Assembly: GCF_000255655.1 (NCBI RefSeq)
Contig: NZ_JH636435.1
Location: 3,347,443-3,411,442 of the forward strand
DNA length: 64,000 nucleotides
Direction: 5' to 3'
Source: Schlesneria paludicola DSM 18645
GTDB lineage: Bacteria > Planctomycetota > Planctomycetia > Planctomycetales > Planctomycetaceae
Shown here piece by piece: positions 9,048-16,934 of the stretch (its first letter is position 1; each line of letters begins with the position of its first letter). A program made the position numbers and the translations under genes. The notes below the pieces were generated by a model, which worked only from the letters and a program-made list of their open reading frames with translations, made no database searches and was not told the DNA's origin.

Positions 9048-9659
9048 TCAGGTCGGCAGCAACGCGGCCAGATCCGCGTGAGGGCGAGCGATCACGTCGG
9101 CGAGGATCAGTTTTCCGCCCAGACGTTCAACCGTCTGACGGCCCACTTCGATTGCCGTTTGGACAGCGGCCACATCGCCACGGATCATGATCGTGACGTA
9201 CGCGGCACCGATCTTTTCTTTGCCGGCCAGCGTGACGTTGGAAGCTTTGAGCATATCGTCGGTGGCATGCAGTGCCGCAACCAGACCCTGAGTTTCCAAC
9301 AGTCCAAGAGCATTTGTAGTCGTCATCGCGTTCTCTCTGGGTTTCCGAATGTCATAGCTGCCGAGTAATGGACTGAGCGCCGGTTTGGCGTCGGCCAGTT
9401 TGTAAGTCAGTTCCAGGGGCGCCGGCATCACCGAACAGAATGCCGAGCTTCCCATTCGCTTTGCGAGTTCAATCGCAGTCTCCACCGCCGACTGGACGTC
9501 GGCGACCGGTCCGACCAGTTTAATGCACTGGGCCGCACCGTCGGTGCTTTCGATACCGAGGATTCTGACGTTTGCCGCCTTAGAACATGCATCTGCCACG
9601 ATAAACGACGGGGCGAGATTGTTCACTTCGAGTAAGGCGAGACTCAGTGTTCCGCTCAT
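9048..9659 (-). CDS. Tandem BMC-domain shell protein (BMC-T-like)
   Basis: The 203-residue product contains two bacterial-microcompartment domains. Domain 1 is at about residues 4-82 (LSLALLEVNNLAPSFIVADA and following). Domain 2 is at about 112-195, beginning MTTTNALGLLETQGLVAAL, and is a classical BMC-H/PduA-like sequence. Known role: such proteins tile the facets of proteinaceous organelles. The start ATG 9659 has AAGG upstream; an in-frame ATG 9713 is possible. Residue 112 is itself an ATG (9326) preceded by AGAGAGAA, so a single-domain BMC-H product might also be made. No microcompartment enzymes or BMC-P vertex proteins are nearby, so it is either an orphan or serves a compartment encoded elsewhere. 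Confidence 0.9.
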   Translation of the reverse strand: MSGTLSLALLEVNNLAPSFIVADACSKAANVRILGIESTDGAAQCIKLVGPVADVQSAVETAIELAKRMGSSAFCSVMPAPLELTYKLADAKPALSPLLGSYDIRKPRENAMTTTNALGLLETQGLVAALHATDDMLKASNVTLAGKEKIGAAYVTIMIRGDVAAVQTAIEVGRQTVERLGGKLILADVIARPHADLAALLPT

Positions 9660-10073
9660 CAAAAGACCTTGTGCAGGGGCCGTGTCACGAAAATCGAATC
9701 CACATTGTGGCAAACCAGAGAAAAAACGGCAACTTTGCCGGCGACTAACCTTCGGCCAGACGCAATTGAACTCTCTGTCACACCAATCGTCAGATCCGTG
9801 CTAATCCCATCGGCCGATCACGGGCAGCCACTGCACTCTTGTTTGACTCGGTCATTTCCCAAGCTAGTGTTCAGGTGGTTGCGCTGACAAAACCCAACAC
9901 TTTTGTCTGACCGCTTCGCTCGCCCACCTCAATTTCGTGGCATAGCCACCAGGTCCAGACAGGTTGACGAGTATTGCCCGCAGGCTGGTTGGCCTGCTCG
10001 CAACGAGTTCCTTGACGTGCCAAGCCAGATTTTATGCTTCACTCGCCAGCCCTAACGTAGACGGAAGATCCAG
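9660..10073. other. Intergenic region between divergent genes
   Basis: It holds the upstream regions of the BMC gene (leftward) and the signalling gene (rightward). No gene is seen. A short palindrome at 9980-10001 recurs in opposite orientation at 30934-30955. Confidence 0.5.
9980..10001. repeat. 22-bp palindromic repeat shared with 30934-30955
   Basis: GCAGGC and GCCTGC form a hairpin around TGGTTG. The reverse complement of this segment occurs at 30934-30955 with a single change in the loop. Confidence 0.6.
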
Positions 10074-12236
10074 ATGACCGCGGTCGCCGTTGCCCCACGC
10101 CTACAGCCATTCCCACCCGTTTCGCCCACTGCACCGTCGCCGGCCCCGGCATCGCTCAGTCTGCGAGAAGCCGTCAGCCAGATCTCCGATTCATCGCGCA
10201 ACCTGCTGGGACTTATGGCATTAGCAAATGCTGCTCAGCGAGATCTGAAATCAGGGTCACCAGAAACAACACTCGACGGCGTGATCAGCAAAGCCGTGCT
10301 TCGCAGCCTGTTAGGTGCGTTGCACTATCGAGACGTCGGGACCCTTCGTCACAGTCGCCGCGTGGCATTGCTGGCGGCCGGACTGGCCCACCATCTTGGA
10401 TGGGAAGGTCGCCACCTGCGAGTGCTGGAAGTGGCGGCGCTGCTGCACGACGTCGGTAAAATCGGTGTTCCGGACAATGTGCTCTATAAGCCAGGAAAGC
10501 TGAGTGCCGAAGAAGTCGAATTGATGGATCTGCATCACGGAATCGGCCTGAACGTGCTGCAGGCCTGCCGCGTCGACGCCGAAGTCTTGCGGATTGTCGA
10601 TCAGGCCCATCGCGCTTACAGCGTCAAGGACACCGACGAACGCGTCATCCGCGACGTTCATATCGGTGCCCGAATCCTTGCTGTGGCGGATGCTTACGAA
10701 TCGCTGTGCACCGAACAGGTCTATCGTGTCGCAAAGCCGCACGACGAGATCATGAATCTGCTCATGGCCGAATCAGGAAAACAATTTGACGGCAATGTCG
10801 TCAATTCGCTCGCCCGCTGGGTGCAGCAAGACGGATTACCCTTCGCAGCCCAAACAGCCGAACTGAACGGCGCCGGCAGCCAACGAGCTCCTTTTAGTCT
10901 GGAAGAAGCGGCAGAGTCGATGGCGCTCTGTCAGATCTTTTCCTATCTCTACATGCTGGAAAGCCTTTACGACGGGTTCTATGTCGTCGACTCTGAACGC
11001 AAGTTCATTGTCTGGAACCGCGGACTCGAGCGACTGGTCAATCGCCCCGCGTCGGCCATGCTCGGAAAAGAGTGGAATCCTGCACTGTTCAACGTCCCGA
11101 ACACCGATCGAAGCCAGAACGCAAGCGGCCAAATCATCTCGTCGCATGATCAGGCGCTCGATGCGAAGAAATCGGCTGTGTTCCAACTTGCCTATCAGAA
11201 ATCGGACCTTTCGACGGTTCAGTTGGAACTGCAAACGGTGCCACTGATCGACGCCCAGGGGCATACCCACGGGGTCGCCGAAATCGTCCGTAATCTGTCA
11301 CGCAAATCACACGCGCCCGAGTTCACTCAGTTGAAACTTCAGGCCTCGCGCGATGCCCTGACGTCGGTGGCCAATCGCGGCGAACTCGAAAAGCAATTGC
11401 GGCTGCTCTCTGACCAATACAACGAAAATCCGCTGGAACCGTACTGCGTGATCTTCGCCGATGCCGACCATTTCAAACGGGTCAACGACACTTTCGGTCA
11501 TCAAGTCGGCGATCAGGTTCTGATTGATCTGGCACGCCATTTCAGCGAAGAAACGTATTCCGGCGAAGTCGTCGGACGCTATGGCGGCGAAGAGTTTGTG
11601 ATTCTGTGCCCGGCCACCGAACTGGAACAGGCCGTTCGCCGGGCAGACCGCCTGCGTTCGTCCCTGAAACTCGCGAAAGTGGGTGGAGTCGAAAAACTGA
11701 AAATCACCTGCTCGTTCGGCGTTTCTCAGGTCGAACCGGGAGATTCCACCGAGACATTGTTGCGACGTGCCGATCGTGCGCTTTATGCCGCGAAAGAGAG
11801 TGGCCGCGATCGAACCTGCTGGTTTACCGCCGAGATGCTACAGTCCAACGAGAATGTCCATGCACAAGATGCAGAGATTCGCCCCTTCGAGTTTTCCGGC
11901 AGCTTTTCCGCCCTTGTCCCGCCTGACATGGTCGTCCAGAAATTGGGGGGGTTCGTCAAGGACCATCATGCACAACTGCTCGACGTCAGTCGCGAGCGGG
12001 TCGTGCTGAAGATGCCTGGCGTCGGCGGACTTCGAGGCCTGTTTGAATCGGCCTTCGCGCGACAGGGAATCGAAATCGAATTGCTGATGGATGGCGCCGA
12101 ACGAGCAGACCGATCGAAGAAACTTCGCGTCAACATTCGGATGCGGCCTGACGGAAAGTTCCGCGATGCCCTGGCATTCAACCAGCGCACACAAGCAACG
12201 ATGCGAGAACTAAAACACTATTTCGCCGCGGAATAG
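10074..12236 (+). CDS. HD (degenerate HD-GYP) + PAS + GGEEF diguanylate-cyclase-type signalling protein
   Basis: The domains of this 720-residue protein come in the order HD phosphohydrolase (about 80-250), PAS (about 285-400), GGDEF (about 415-585) and an unrecognised C-terminal domain (about 610-715). The HD part has H93, the H125-D126 pair (LLHDVGKIGVPD) and H..G helices, followed by GARILAVADAYESL. The HHExxDGxGYP block of true HD-GYP phosphodiesterases is replaced by DQAHRAYSVKDTDE. The GGDEF active site is intact (RYGGEEF, G504-F508) with FADADHFKRVND upstream. No RxxD inhibitory site precedes it. Inference: an active c-di-GMP synthase fused to a non-canonical or regulatory HD module. 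No membrane segment is seen. GGAAG precedes the ATG. The gene is apparently monocistronic. Confidence 0.88.
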   Translation: MTAVAVAPRLQPFPPVSPTAPSPAPASLSLREAVSQISDSSRNLLGLMALANAAQRDLKSGSPETTLDGVISKAVLRSLLGALHYRDVGTLRHSRRVALLAAGLAHHLGWEGRHLRVLEVAALLHDVGKIGVPDNVLYKPGKLSAEEVELMDLHHGIGLNVLQACRVDAEVLRIVDQAHRAYSVKDTDERVIRDVHIGARILAVADAYESLCTEQVYRVAKPHDEIMNLLMAESGKQFDGNVVNSLARWVQQDGLPFAAQTAELNGAGSQRAPFSLEEAAESMALCQIFSYLYMLESLYDGFYVVDSERKFIVWNRGLERLVNRPASAMLGKEWNPALFNVPNTDRSQNASGQIISSHDQALDAKKSAVFQLAYQKSDLSTVQLELQTVPLIDAQGHTHGVAEIVRNLSRKSHAPEFTQLKLQASRDALTSVANRGELEKQLRLLSDQYNENPLEPYCVIFADADHFKRVNDTFGHQVGDQVLIDLARHFSEETYSGEVVGRYGGEEFVILCPATELEQAVRRADRLRSSLKLAKVGGVEKLKITCSFGVSQVEPGDSTETLLRRADRALYAAKESGRDRTCWFTAEMLQSNENVHAQDAEIRPFEFSGSFSALVPPDMVVQKLGGFVKDHHAQLLDVSRERVVLKMPGVGGLRGLFESAFARQGIEIELLMDGAERADRSKKLRVNIRMRPDGKFRDALAFNQRTQATMRELKHYFAAE

Positions 12237-12628
12237 GTCGGACGGCGATATCGCGTCATTTGCTCGAACGCCGGCGACGTGAGCCACTTCATTGGACGAA
12301 GAACGCGAAGTGCACATGCGCGCAGTGCATCGCCAATATCTCCACCAACGGGCCAAGACGCCGCGGCACGCAGCATCTTCGATGATGGTCTGGCACCGAA
12401 AAAATGACTCATTCTGCGGGTGAATTCACCGATTTCAGATTCCCGCGTGAGTGCGACTGTCACAACCGGCACAACCGGTCCGCCGGCAATGTTTCCTTTC
12501 TTTAACAACGTTTCGCAATCTTTACTCTCAACGCAATCGTCAAAGTTGCGGTCATAATCTCCTTGTCGATGGAACGACTCTCAACAATGGAATGTCCTCC
12601 CCAAGGTCTACAGGCAAGGTTGATGACG
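12237..12628. other. Intergenic stretch without a firm gene
   Basis: A leftward frame at 12218-12508 could encode a short basic protein (from MSHFFGARPSSKML), but no good ribosome binding site is visible and it overlaps the end of the preceding gene. No repeats stand out. Confidence 0.4.
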
Positions 12629-12961
12629 ATGGCAAAATTACTTTCAAACGCGGACGCGATCTCAGCGGCAGAGCGCCGGATGCAAAATCGGCGAATTGGC
12701 GGAGACCGCCGTCGCCCTGAAGTCGACGCTGAATTCAAAGGTGGGGAAAAACGAACGAGCGAGCGACGCAAAGTCGAACGCCGCCGACTGATTGATCCCA
12801 CCACCTGCGAACGTGACTATTCGCTGGACGAAGTCGAATTCATGAAAGCCATGGACGAGTACAAGCGTAAGAGCGGTCGGATGTTCCCGACCTGGAGCGA
12901 AGTTCTCGAAGTCGTTCGTGACCTGGGATATGCGAAACAACCCCAAGAAGTCGCTGTTTGA
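12629..12961 (+). CDS. Small Arg-rich conserved-looking hypothetical protein
   Basis: The product has 110 residues. A strongly basic segment ([16 protein letters not shown], later [16 protein letters not shown]) precedes an acidic/amphipathic C-terminal helix region ([20 protein letters not shown] and [14 protein letters not shown]). ATG 12629 with AAGG at 12616-12619 fits best; ATG 12623 and 12563 are in-frame alternatives. The C-terminal segment resembles small planctomycete proteins of unknown role. Nucleic-acid binding is possible from the charge but not shown. Confidence 0.6.
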   Translation: MAKLLSNADAISAAERRMQNRRIGGDRRRPEVDAEFKGGEKRTSERRKVERRRLIDPTTCERDYSLDEVEFMKAMDEYKRKSGRMFPTWSEVLEVVRDLGYAKQPQEVAV

Positions 12962-13185
12962 TTTCCGCCGCCAGGCGACGTTGATGACATCTATCGGACA
13001 ATCGATTCAGCCACTCTGAAACCCGGTGTCGGGCCAGACATCGGGGATTGTCGACGATCAGAAGCAACCAATCCGTCGCCTGCTTGCTTCACAATACCGT
13101 TTGAGCTGCCGCGAACGGTCGGAACCGCAAAGAACCAAATCGACCCGCATTTCGGTCAGAATGGAATCGAACGGACCAGAATCGG

Positions 13186-13377
13186 TTACGTGATGTCTTT
13201 GTAGGCGTCCCAGCCCAGGTATCCGACCACGGCACCGCTCAGAATGAAGAGTATGTCCATGGTTGTTGCGCCCGCAAAGGGAACTTGCAGGGCAATATCG
13301 AGTACGGCGAGCACGGTGACAAACCCTGCGATGCCAAACGAAGCAAACACCATGTTCTTCGACAAACTGCTCGCCAT
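13186..13377 (-). CDS. Small two-helix membrane protein, unknown function
   Basis: The 63-residue product has two hydrophobic segments (about residues 9-30 and 41-58) joined by a short loop (QVPFAGATT), with the tail WDAYKDIT. The start ATG 13377 follows GAGGAA at proper spacing; a GTG at 13401 is the upstream alternative. No family is recognised and no operon partner is visible. Confidence 0.5.
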   Translation of the reverse strand: MASSLSKNMVFASFGIAGFVTVLAVLDIALQVPFAGATTMDILFILSGAVVGYLGWDAYKDIT

Positions 13378-13673
13378 CCGCAAAGTTCCTCGTATTAACA
13401 CGACTTGTCGTTGCTTCAGTCAATCATCGGATCTCACCTCCCCTGAAGTATAGCCCACATTCCGAATGCGACGCCAGCAGCAATTCACTCGTGCCCCGAC
13501 TCTTGACGCTTCCAACCTGAAATGACGCGTTGAGGAACTCGTTGCGAACAGCCGCCCTGCGCGCAGGATTATTCCGCTGACGCTCGCGAGCATCAGGGAC
13601 AAACCGGTCATCCTTCCCGCCGGCGTCTGCGAGCGATACTCGTAAACCGGCCCGGTCAGCGTGACTGTTCCAC

Positions 13674-13823
13674 GTAACCGCTCACAAACCGGGGGCTGGC
13701 TGAGTTTCCCGCGGCAAAGGGAAGAATTGCCCTCGCCGATGTACTTAGATTGGAATCCACGTGGATTCCAATCTAACCGGAAAAATGTGCCTGTCCCCCT
13801 CTCTTTGGGCTGCGAACGGTGAC
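13674..13823. mobile_element. MITE-like element, copy 1 (150 bp)
   Basis: The ends are imperfect inverted repeats: GTAACCGCTCACAAACC at the left, and at the right the complement of GTCACCGTTCGCAGCCC. The interior aligns along its length with 14714-14840, for example CTGGCTGAGTTTCC and GGATTCCAATCTAACCGG. The flanks CTGTTCCAC (13665-13673) and CTGTGCGAC (13824-13832) match at 7 of 9 bases and look like a decayed target duplication. The centre (13745-13776) is a perfect 32-bp palindrome. No transposase is encoded. Confidence 0.8.
13745..13776. repeat. Perfect 32-bp palindrome inside MITE copy 1
   Basis: The left half is TTAGATTGGAATCCAC and the right half is its exact reverse complement, with no spacer. 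Only the right half has a counterpart in the second MITE copy (near 14786-14801), so the palindrome seems to have arisen by local inverted duplication or deletion. Confidence 0.9.
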
Positions 13824-13831
13824 CTGTGCGA

Positions 13832-14506
13832 CTAACAACTATCGGGATTCAGCGGACCATTTGGTGGCAAGAGAGGTTGCAACGGGCACCCTTCGCAGAT
13901 GGGTTCGCGGCGACAATGTTCTGTCGCAACGCGTCCCAACAGTAAGACGAACTCTCGGAGATCAACATCCGTCTCCTTAAGGCCACCTGCAAAGACGTGC
14001 TGGGCCTCGTCATCTTCCAGGGGAAGATCCAGCCAGCCATGACGGACCGCCACACGAACGATTCCCCGATCCAGCGGAAACAGGTCAAGTCCCCCGGCGA
14101 ACAACAGCAACTCATCGACCGTGGCCAGGCCCAGCCCCCGAATTTTGAGCAGCGATTCGCGATACCTGTCCGCCCCTCCAACCCATTCTGGCGAACAGTC
14201 ATCTCCAAATGTTTCTAACCACCAGGTTGCAACGGACCTCAACAAACTCGCCTTCTGCGGTCCGCGAGGAACGCCCGCAAGTTGTTCGACCAGTTGCCCG
14301 GCCGACGTTTGAGAAACGACGCGCGGGCTGGACAGCGCATCAGAATCGAGTGCATTGCGAACGGCGGGACCAACGTCTTGCGCAGGCCCAATCAACAGCA
14401 GTTGCAGAAACAACGACCAGCCACTGGCAGCCCTTGGAAGCTCGGGGGTACCATACGCAGCGCGAAGTGCCTCGGCCGCGTTTTCAAGCCGCGAGCGTGT
14501 GCTCAT
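13832..14506 (-). CDS. Endonuclease-III-like HhH-GPD protein lacking the catalytic Lys
   Basis: The 224-residue product has the HhH-GPD layout: a helix-hairpin-helix (KIRGLGLATVDELLLFAGG), an LDRGIVRV segment supplying the conserved Asp, and a C-terminal Cys cluster. In endonuclease III the hairpin reads GVGRKTA, with Lys as nucleophile; here that Lys is Ala. The [4Fe-4S] spacing C-x6-C-x2-C-x5-C is altered to C-x5-C-x2-C, with the next Cys 16 residues later at the extreme C-terminus. It may be a monofunctional glycosylase or a structural paralogue. Planctomycete relatives annotated as endonuclease III are likely. The canonical nth is at 29419. The stop codon abuts a MITE copy and a second copy lies upstream. 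Confidence 0.75.
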   Translation of the reverse strand: MSTRSRLENAAEALRAAYGTPELPRAASGWSLFLQLLLIGPAQDVGPAVRNALDSDALSSPRVVSQTSAGQLVEQLAGVPRGPQKASLLRSVATWWLETFGDDCSPEWVGGADRYRESLLKIRGLGLATVDELLLFAGGLDLFPLDRGIVRVAVRHGWLDLPLEDDEAQHVFAGGLKETDVDLREFVLLLGRVATEHCRREPICEGCPLQPLLPPNGPLNPDSC

Positions 14507-14877
14507 CGTTCCAGTATCCTAAAAACGTGCGGACAGGTCAGCATCCAACACCAGTCGACCGGTCCGGCCGTTCATCCGCACCAGGCCCGTTGATCATAAC
14601 AATTCGCCCCTCAATTGTTCCCGCTCTCCAAGACAGGAATCCAACTTCGGCAGTATTCCCGTCAACACTTAGTATCGATCGTCCTCTGGCTGTGGTTCCG
14701 AGGGATTCAAACAGCAACCGTTCACAGCACGGGGACTGGCTCATTTTCCTGCGGTAAAGGGAAGGCTTACCTTCGTCCATGCACTGTGGATTCCAATTGA
14801 ACCGGGAAAATGTGCGTGTCCCCGGGCTGTGAACGGCTACATTCAAACACCAAGTTGAGAATTGAGACCTGTCCGCG
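14507..14877. other. Intergenic region between divergent genes, containing MITE copy 2
   Basis: It carries the upstream regions of the nth-like gene and of the TMTC-like gene. No coding frame is convincing. The MITE-like element occupies 14714-14840. Confidence 0.6.
14714..14840. mobile_element. MITE-like element, copy 2 (127 bp) with 9-bp target duplication
   Basis: The terminal inverted repeats are about 35 bases long and share CCGTTCACAG, CGGGGAC and CATTTTCC. The element is bounded by the exact direct repeat ATTCAAACA at 14705-14713 and 14841-14849. It is in the same orientation as copy 1 (13674-13823). It encodes nothing and must have been mobilised in trans. It ends 37 bases before the start of the next gene. 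Confidence 0.9.
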
Positions 14878-16854
14878 ATGCCGTCAATGAACCCTCAACT
14901 TGAGCAGCCGGTTGATCGATCGTCTCTACCAGCCCAGCGTGCACCGCACGCGTTACGCCGACATCTCGGACTCGTGATAGGACTGGCGCTCCTGACACTG
15001 GTTGCGTACGGGGGCGTGCTCGGCAATGGTTTCGTCCAATTCGATGATCCACGCTATGTCACAGAAAATCCCAATGTCCTGAACGGATTGACCTGGAAGG
15101 GATGGAACTATGCCTGGACCACATTCGACACAGGCAACTGGCTGCCGCTGACGTGGCTGTCACTGCAGCTTGACGCGACACTCTACGCGTCCAATCCCGC
15201 AGGTTTCCACGCCACCAACTTGGTCATCCACCTGGTCAACGGCTGCCTGCTCTACATTGTGCTTTCCAGGACAACCGGACGCATGACCCGGAGTGCGATC
15301 GTCGCCGCATTTTTCCTGACCCACCCACTGCATGTGGAATCCGTGGCGTGGGTTTCAGAGCGTAAGGATGTTCTCTCCACCTTCTGGCTGATGCTCATCC
15401 TGCTGGCCTATACACAGTATGCAAAACGGCCAGGCATCTTCTGGTATCTCACAGCCTGCGTCACCTACTGCGCGGGATTGCTTTCGAAATCGATGCTCGT
15501 CACGACACCGATTCTGTTGCTGCTATTTGACATCTGGCCATTGGACCGATTTCGAGTTCCCCTCGATTCAGCGGATCAACCGCGCTCACGTTGGGCCATC
15601 GGACTGCCCCGCGTCGTCGAAAAGCTTCCATTGTTGGCGTTATCGCTAATCGACGGGCTTGTCACCATTCGCGCTCAAGGTGCCGCACATGCCATTGCCG
15701 ACACCCAGCAGCTCCCCTTCGCCGTTCGCGCCGCGAATGCAATCTGTTCCTATGGTTGGTACCTCGCAACGACTTTTTATCCAACCCGATTGATCCCATT
15801 CTACCAGCCATCACCAGGAGGCACTGACTGGCCAAGCGTCGCCGGATGGACCATCGTCCTGAGCGGGATTTCGCTCGCCGTCGGGTGGGGTGCCCACTCC
15901 CGCGTTCGACTCTTCGGTTGGTGGTGGTTCATCATCTCGCTACTGCCCGTGATTGGCCTGATTCAGGTGGGATCACAGGCTCACGCCGATCGATACACCT
16001 ACCTTCCGCATATCGGGCTCATGACGTGGCTGGTTTGGGAAATCGCCGACCGATTATCCAAGCCCTTGATCGTACGTCGGATCGTGCTTGGCCTTACCGT
16101 GATAAGCCTGCTTGTTTTGACGGGATTGACCCGCCATCAAGTGACCTACTGGAAATCGAACACCACGCTCTGGGAACACACGCTGACTGTGGATCCCGAG
16201 AATCCGATGGCACACCTGCATCTCGGGAATCAGGACAAGCAAGCGGGCCAGATGAAATCCGCTCGACAGCATTTCGAGCGCGCTCTGACCCGATGGCCTG
16301 ACAGTTTTCAAATCCACAATTCCCTGGCATCGCTGGCCGCGGCAGAAGGCGATCTGGAGTCGGCCGAAAAACACAGTCGCCAGGCCCTGCAGGCGAATCC
16401 AGGCTCCGAAGTCGCCATCGCGAATCTTGCCATTATCCTTGACCATCAGCAACGATGGCCTGAAGCCGAACTGCAGCTGAAACAGTACCTGAAAATCGAG
16501 TCCGACGATCAACGAGCACGCCTACTGTTGGGAACGATGTCGCTCAAACTTTCAAAACCCCAACAAGCGTGGGAACAATTTGAAATCGTCCTTCACGCCT
16601 CACCGAATCACCCTGAAGCGCTCAATCAGGGTGCGTTCGCACTCGGCAACTTGAATCGACCGCGCGATGCACAAGCCTTATTTGAACGCTTGCTGCGGCA
16701 ACAGCCCGATAACGTGGTCGCGCTGATGAATTCCGGCTTGATTGCCGAGCAAATGGGCGATCGTGCTCTTGCCAGAACTCGTTACCAATCGGTGTTGCAG
16801 CACCAGCCAAACCACCCACAGGCCCGACAGCGACTCACAACACTCGGGTTGTGA
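14878..16854 (+). CDS. TMTC-like polytopic membrane protein with C-terminal TPR repeats
   Basis: In this 658-residue protein, residues ~20-430 form a multi-spanning membrane domain of the GT-C type. It contains an acidic first-loop motif (FVQFDDPRYVTENP) and HPLHVESVAWVSERKDVLS, both typical of TMTC/O-mannosyltransferase-like bacterial proteins. Residues ~440-655 are TPR units (for example GNQDKQAGQMKSARQHFERA and NLAIILDHQQRWPEAELQL). Family knowledge suggests glycosyl transfer from a lipid-linked sugar to exported proteins; the donor and acceptor are unknown. ATG codons at 14878 and 14887 are both possible. The MITE copy ends just upstream, so the promoter may lie in or around it. Confidence 0.82.
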   Translation: MPSMNPQLEQPVDRSSLPAQRAPHALRRHLGLVIGLALLTLVAYGGVLGNGFVQFDDPRYVTENPNVLNGLTWKGWNYAWTTFDTGNWLPLTWLSLQLDATLYASNPAGFHATNLVIHLVNGCLLYIVLSRTTGRMTRSAIVAAFFLTHPLHVESVAWVSERKDVLSTFWLMLILLAYTQYAKRPGIFWYLTACVTYCAGLLSKSMLVTTPILLLLFDIWPLDRFRVPLDSADQPRSRWAIGLPRVVEKLPLLALSLIDGLVTIRAQGAAHAIADTQQLPFAVRAANAICSYGWYLATTFYPTRLIPFYQPSPGGTDWPSVAGWTIVLSGISLAVGWGAHSRVRLFGWWWFIISLLPVIGLIQVGSQAHADRYTYLPHIGLMTWLVWEIADRLSKPLIVRRIVLGLTVISLLVLTGLTRHQVTYWKSNTTLWEHTLTVDPENPMAHLHLGNQDKQAGQMKSARQHFERALTRWPDSFQIHNSLASLAAAEGDLESAEKHSRQALQANPGSEVAIANLAIILDHQQRWPEAELQLKQYLKIESDDQRARLLLGTMSLKLSKPQQAWEQFEIVLHASPNHPEALNQGAFALGNLNRPRDAQALFERLLRQQPDNVVALMNSGLIAEQMGDRALARTRYQSVLQHQPNHPQARQRLTTLGL

Positions 16855-16912
16855 CCCCGGGTGAAACAGGCTGCCTTCCCGTGGTCTCACAACAGAACTG
16901 CTGGCCGGATCG

Positions 16913-16931
16913 GATCGGCGTTCGGCCGATC
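16913..16931. terminator. Hairpin between convergent genes
   Basis: GATCGGC (16913-16919) pairs with GCCGATC (16925-16931) in the short gap between the TMTC-like and SpoIIE-type genes. No T-run is present, so termination is only suggested by position. Confidence 0.35.
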
Positions 16932-16934
16932 GCG

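Larger units (their letters stand above)
13378..13831. other. Intergenic region containing MITE-like copy 1
   Basis: No gene is seen. The right half (13674-13823) is a MITE-like element. The remainder holds the upstream region of the small membrane gene. Confidence 0.5.

Noticed and set aside
12218-12508. Leftward frame for a 96-residue basic protein with MSHFFGARPSSKML segment
   Set aside because: It needs a TTG start without a ribosome binding site or an internal ATG, overlaps the 3' end of the signalling gene, and matches no family I know. Mentioned only in the intergenic entry.
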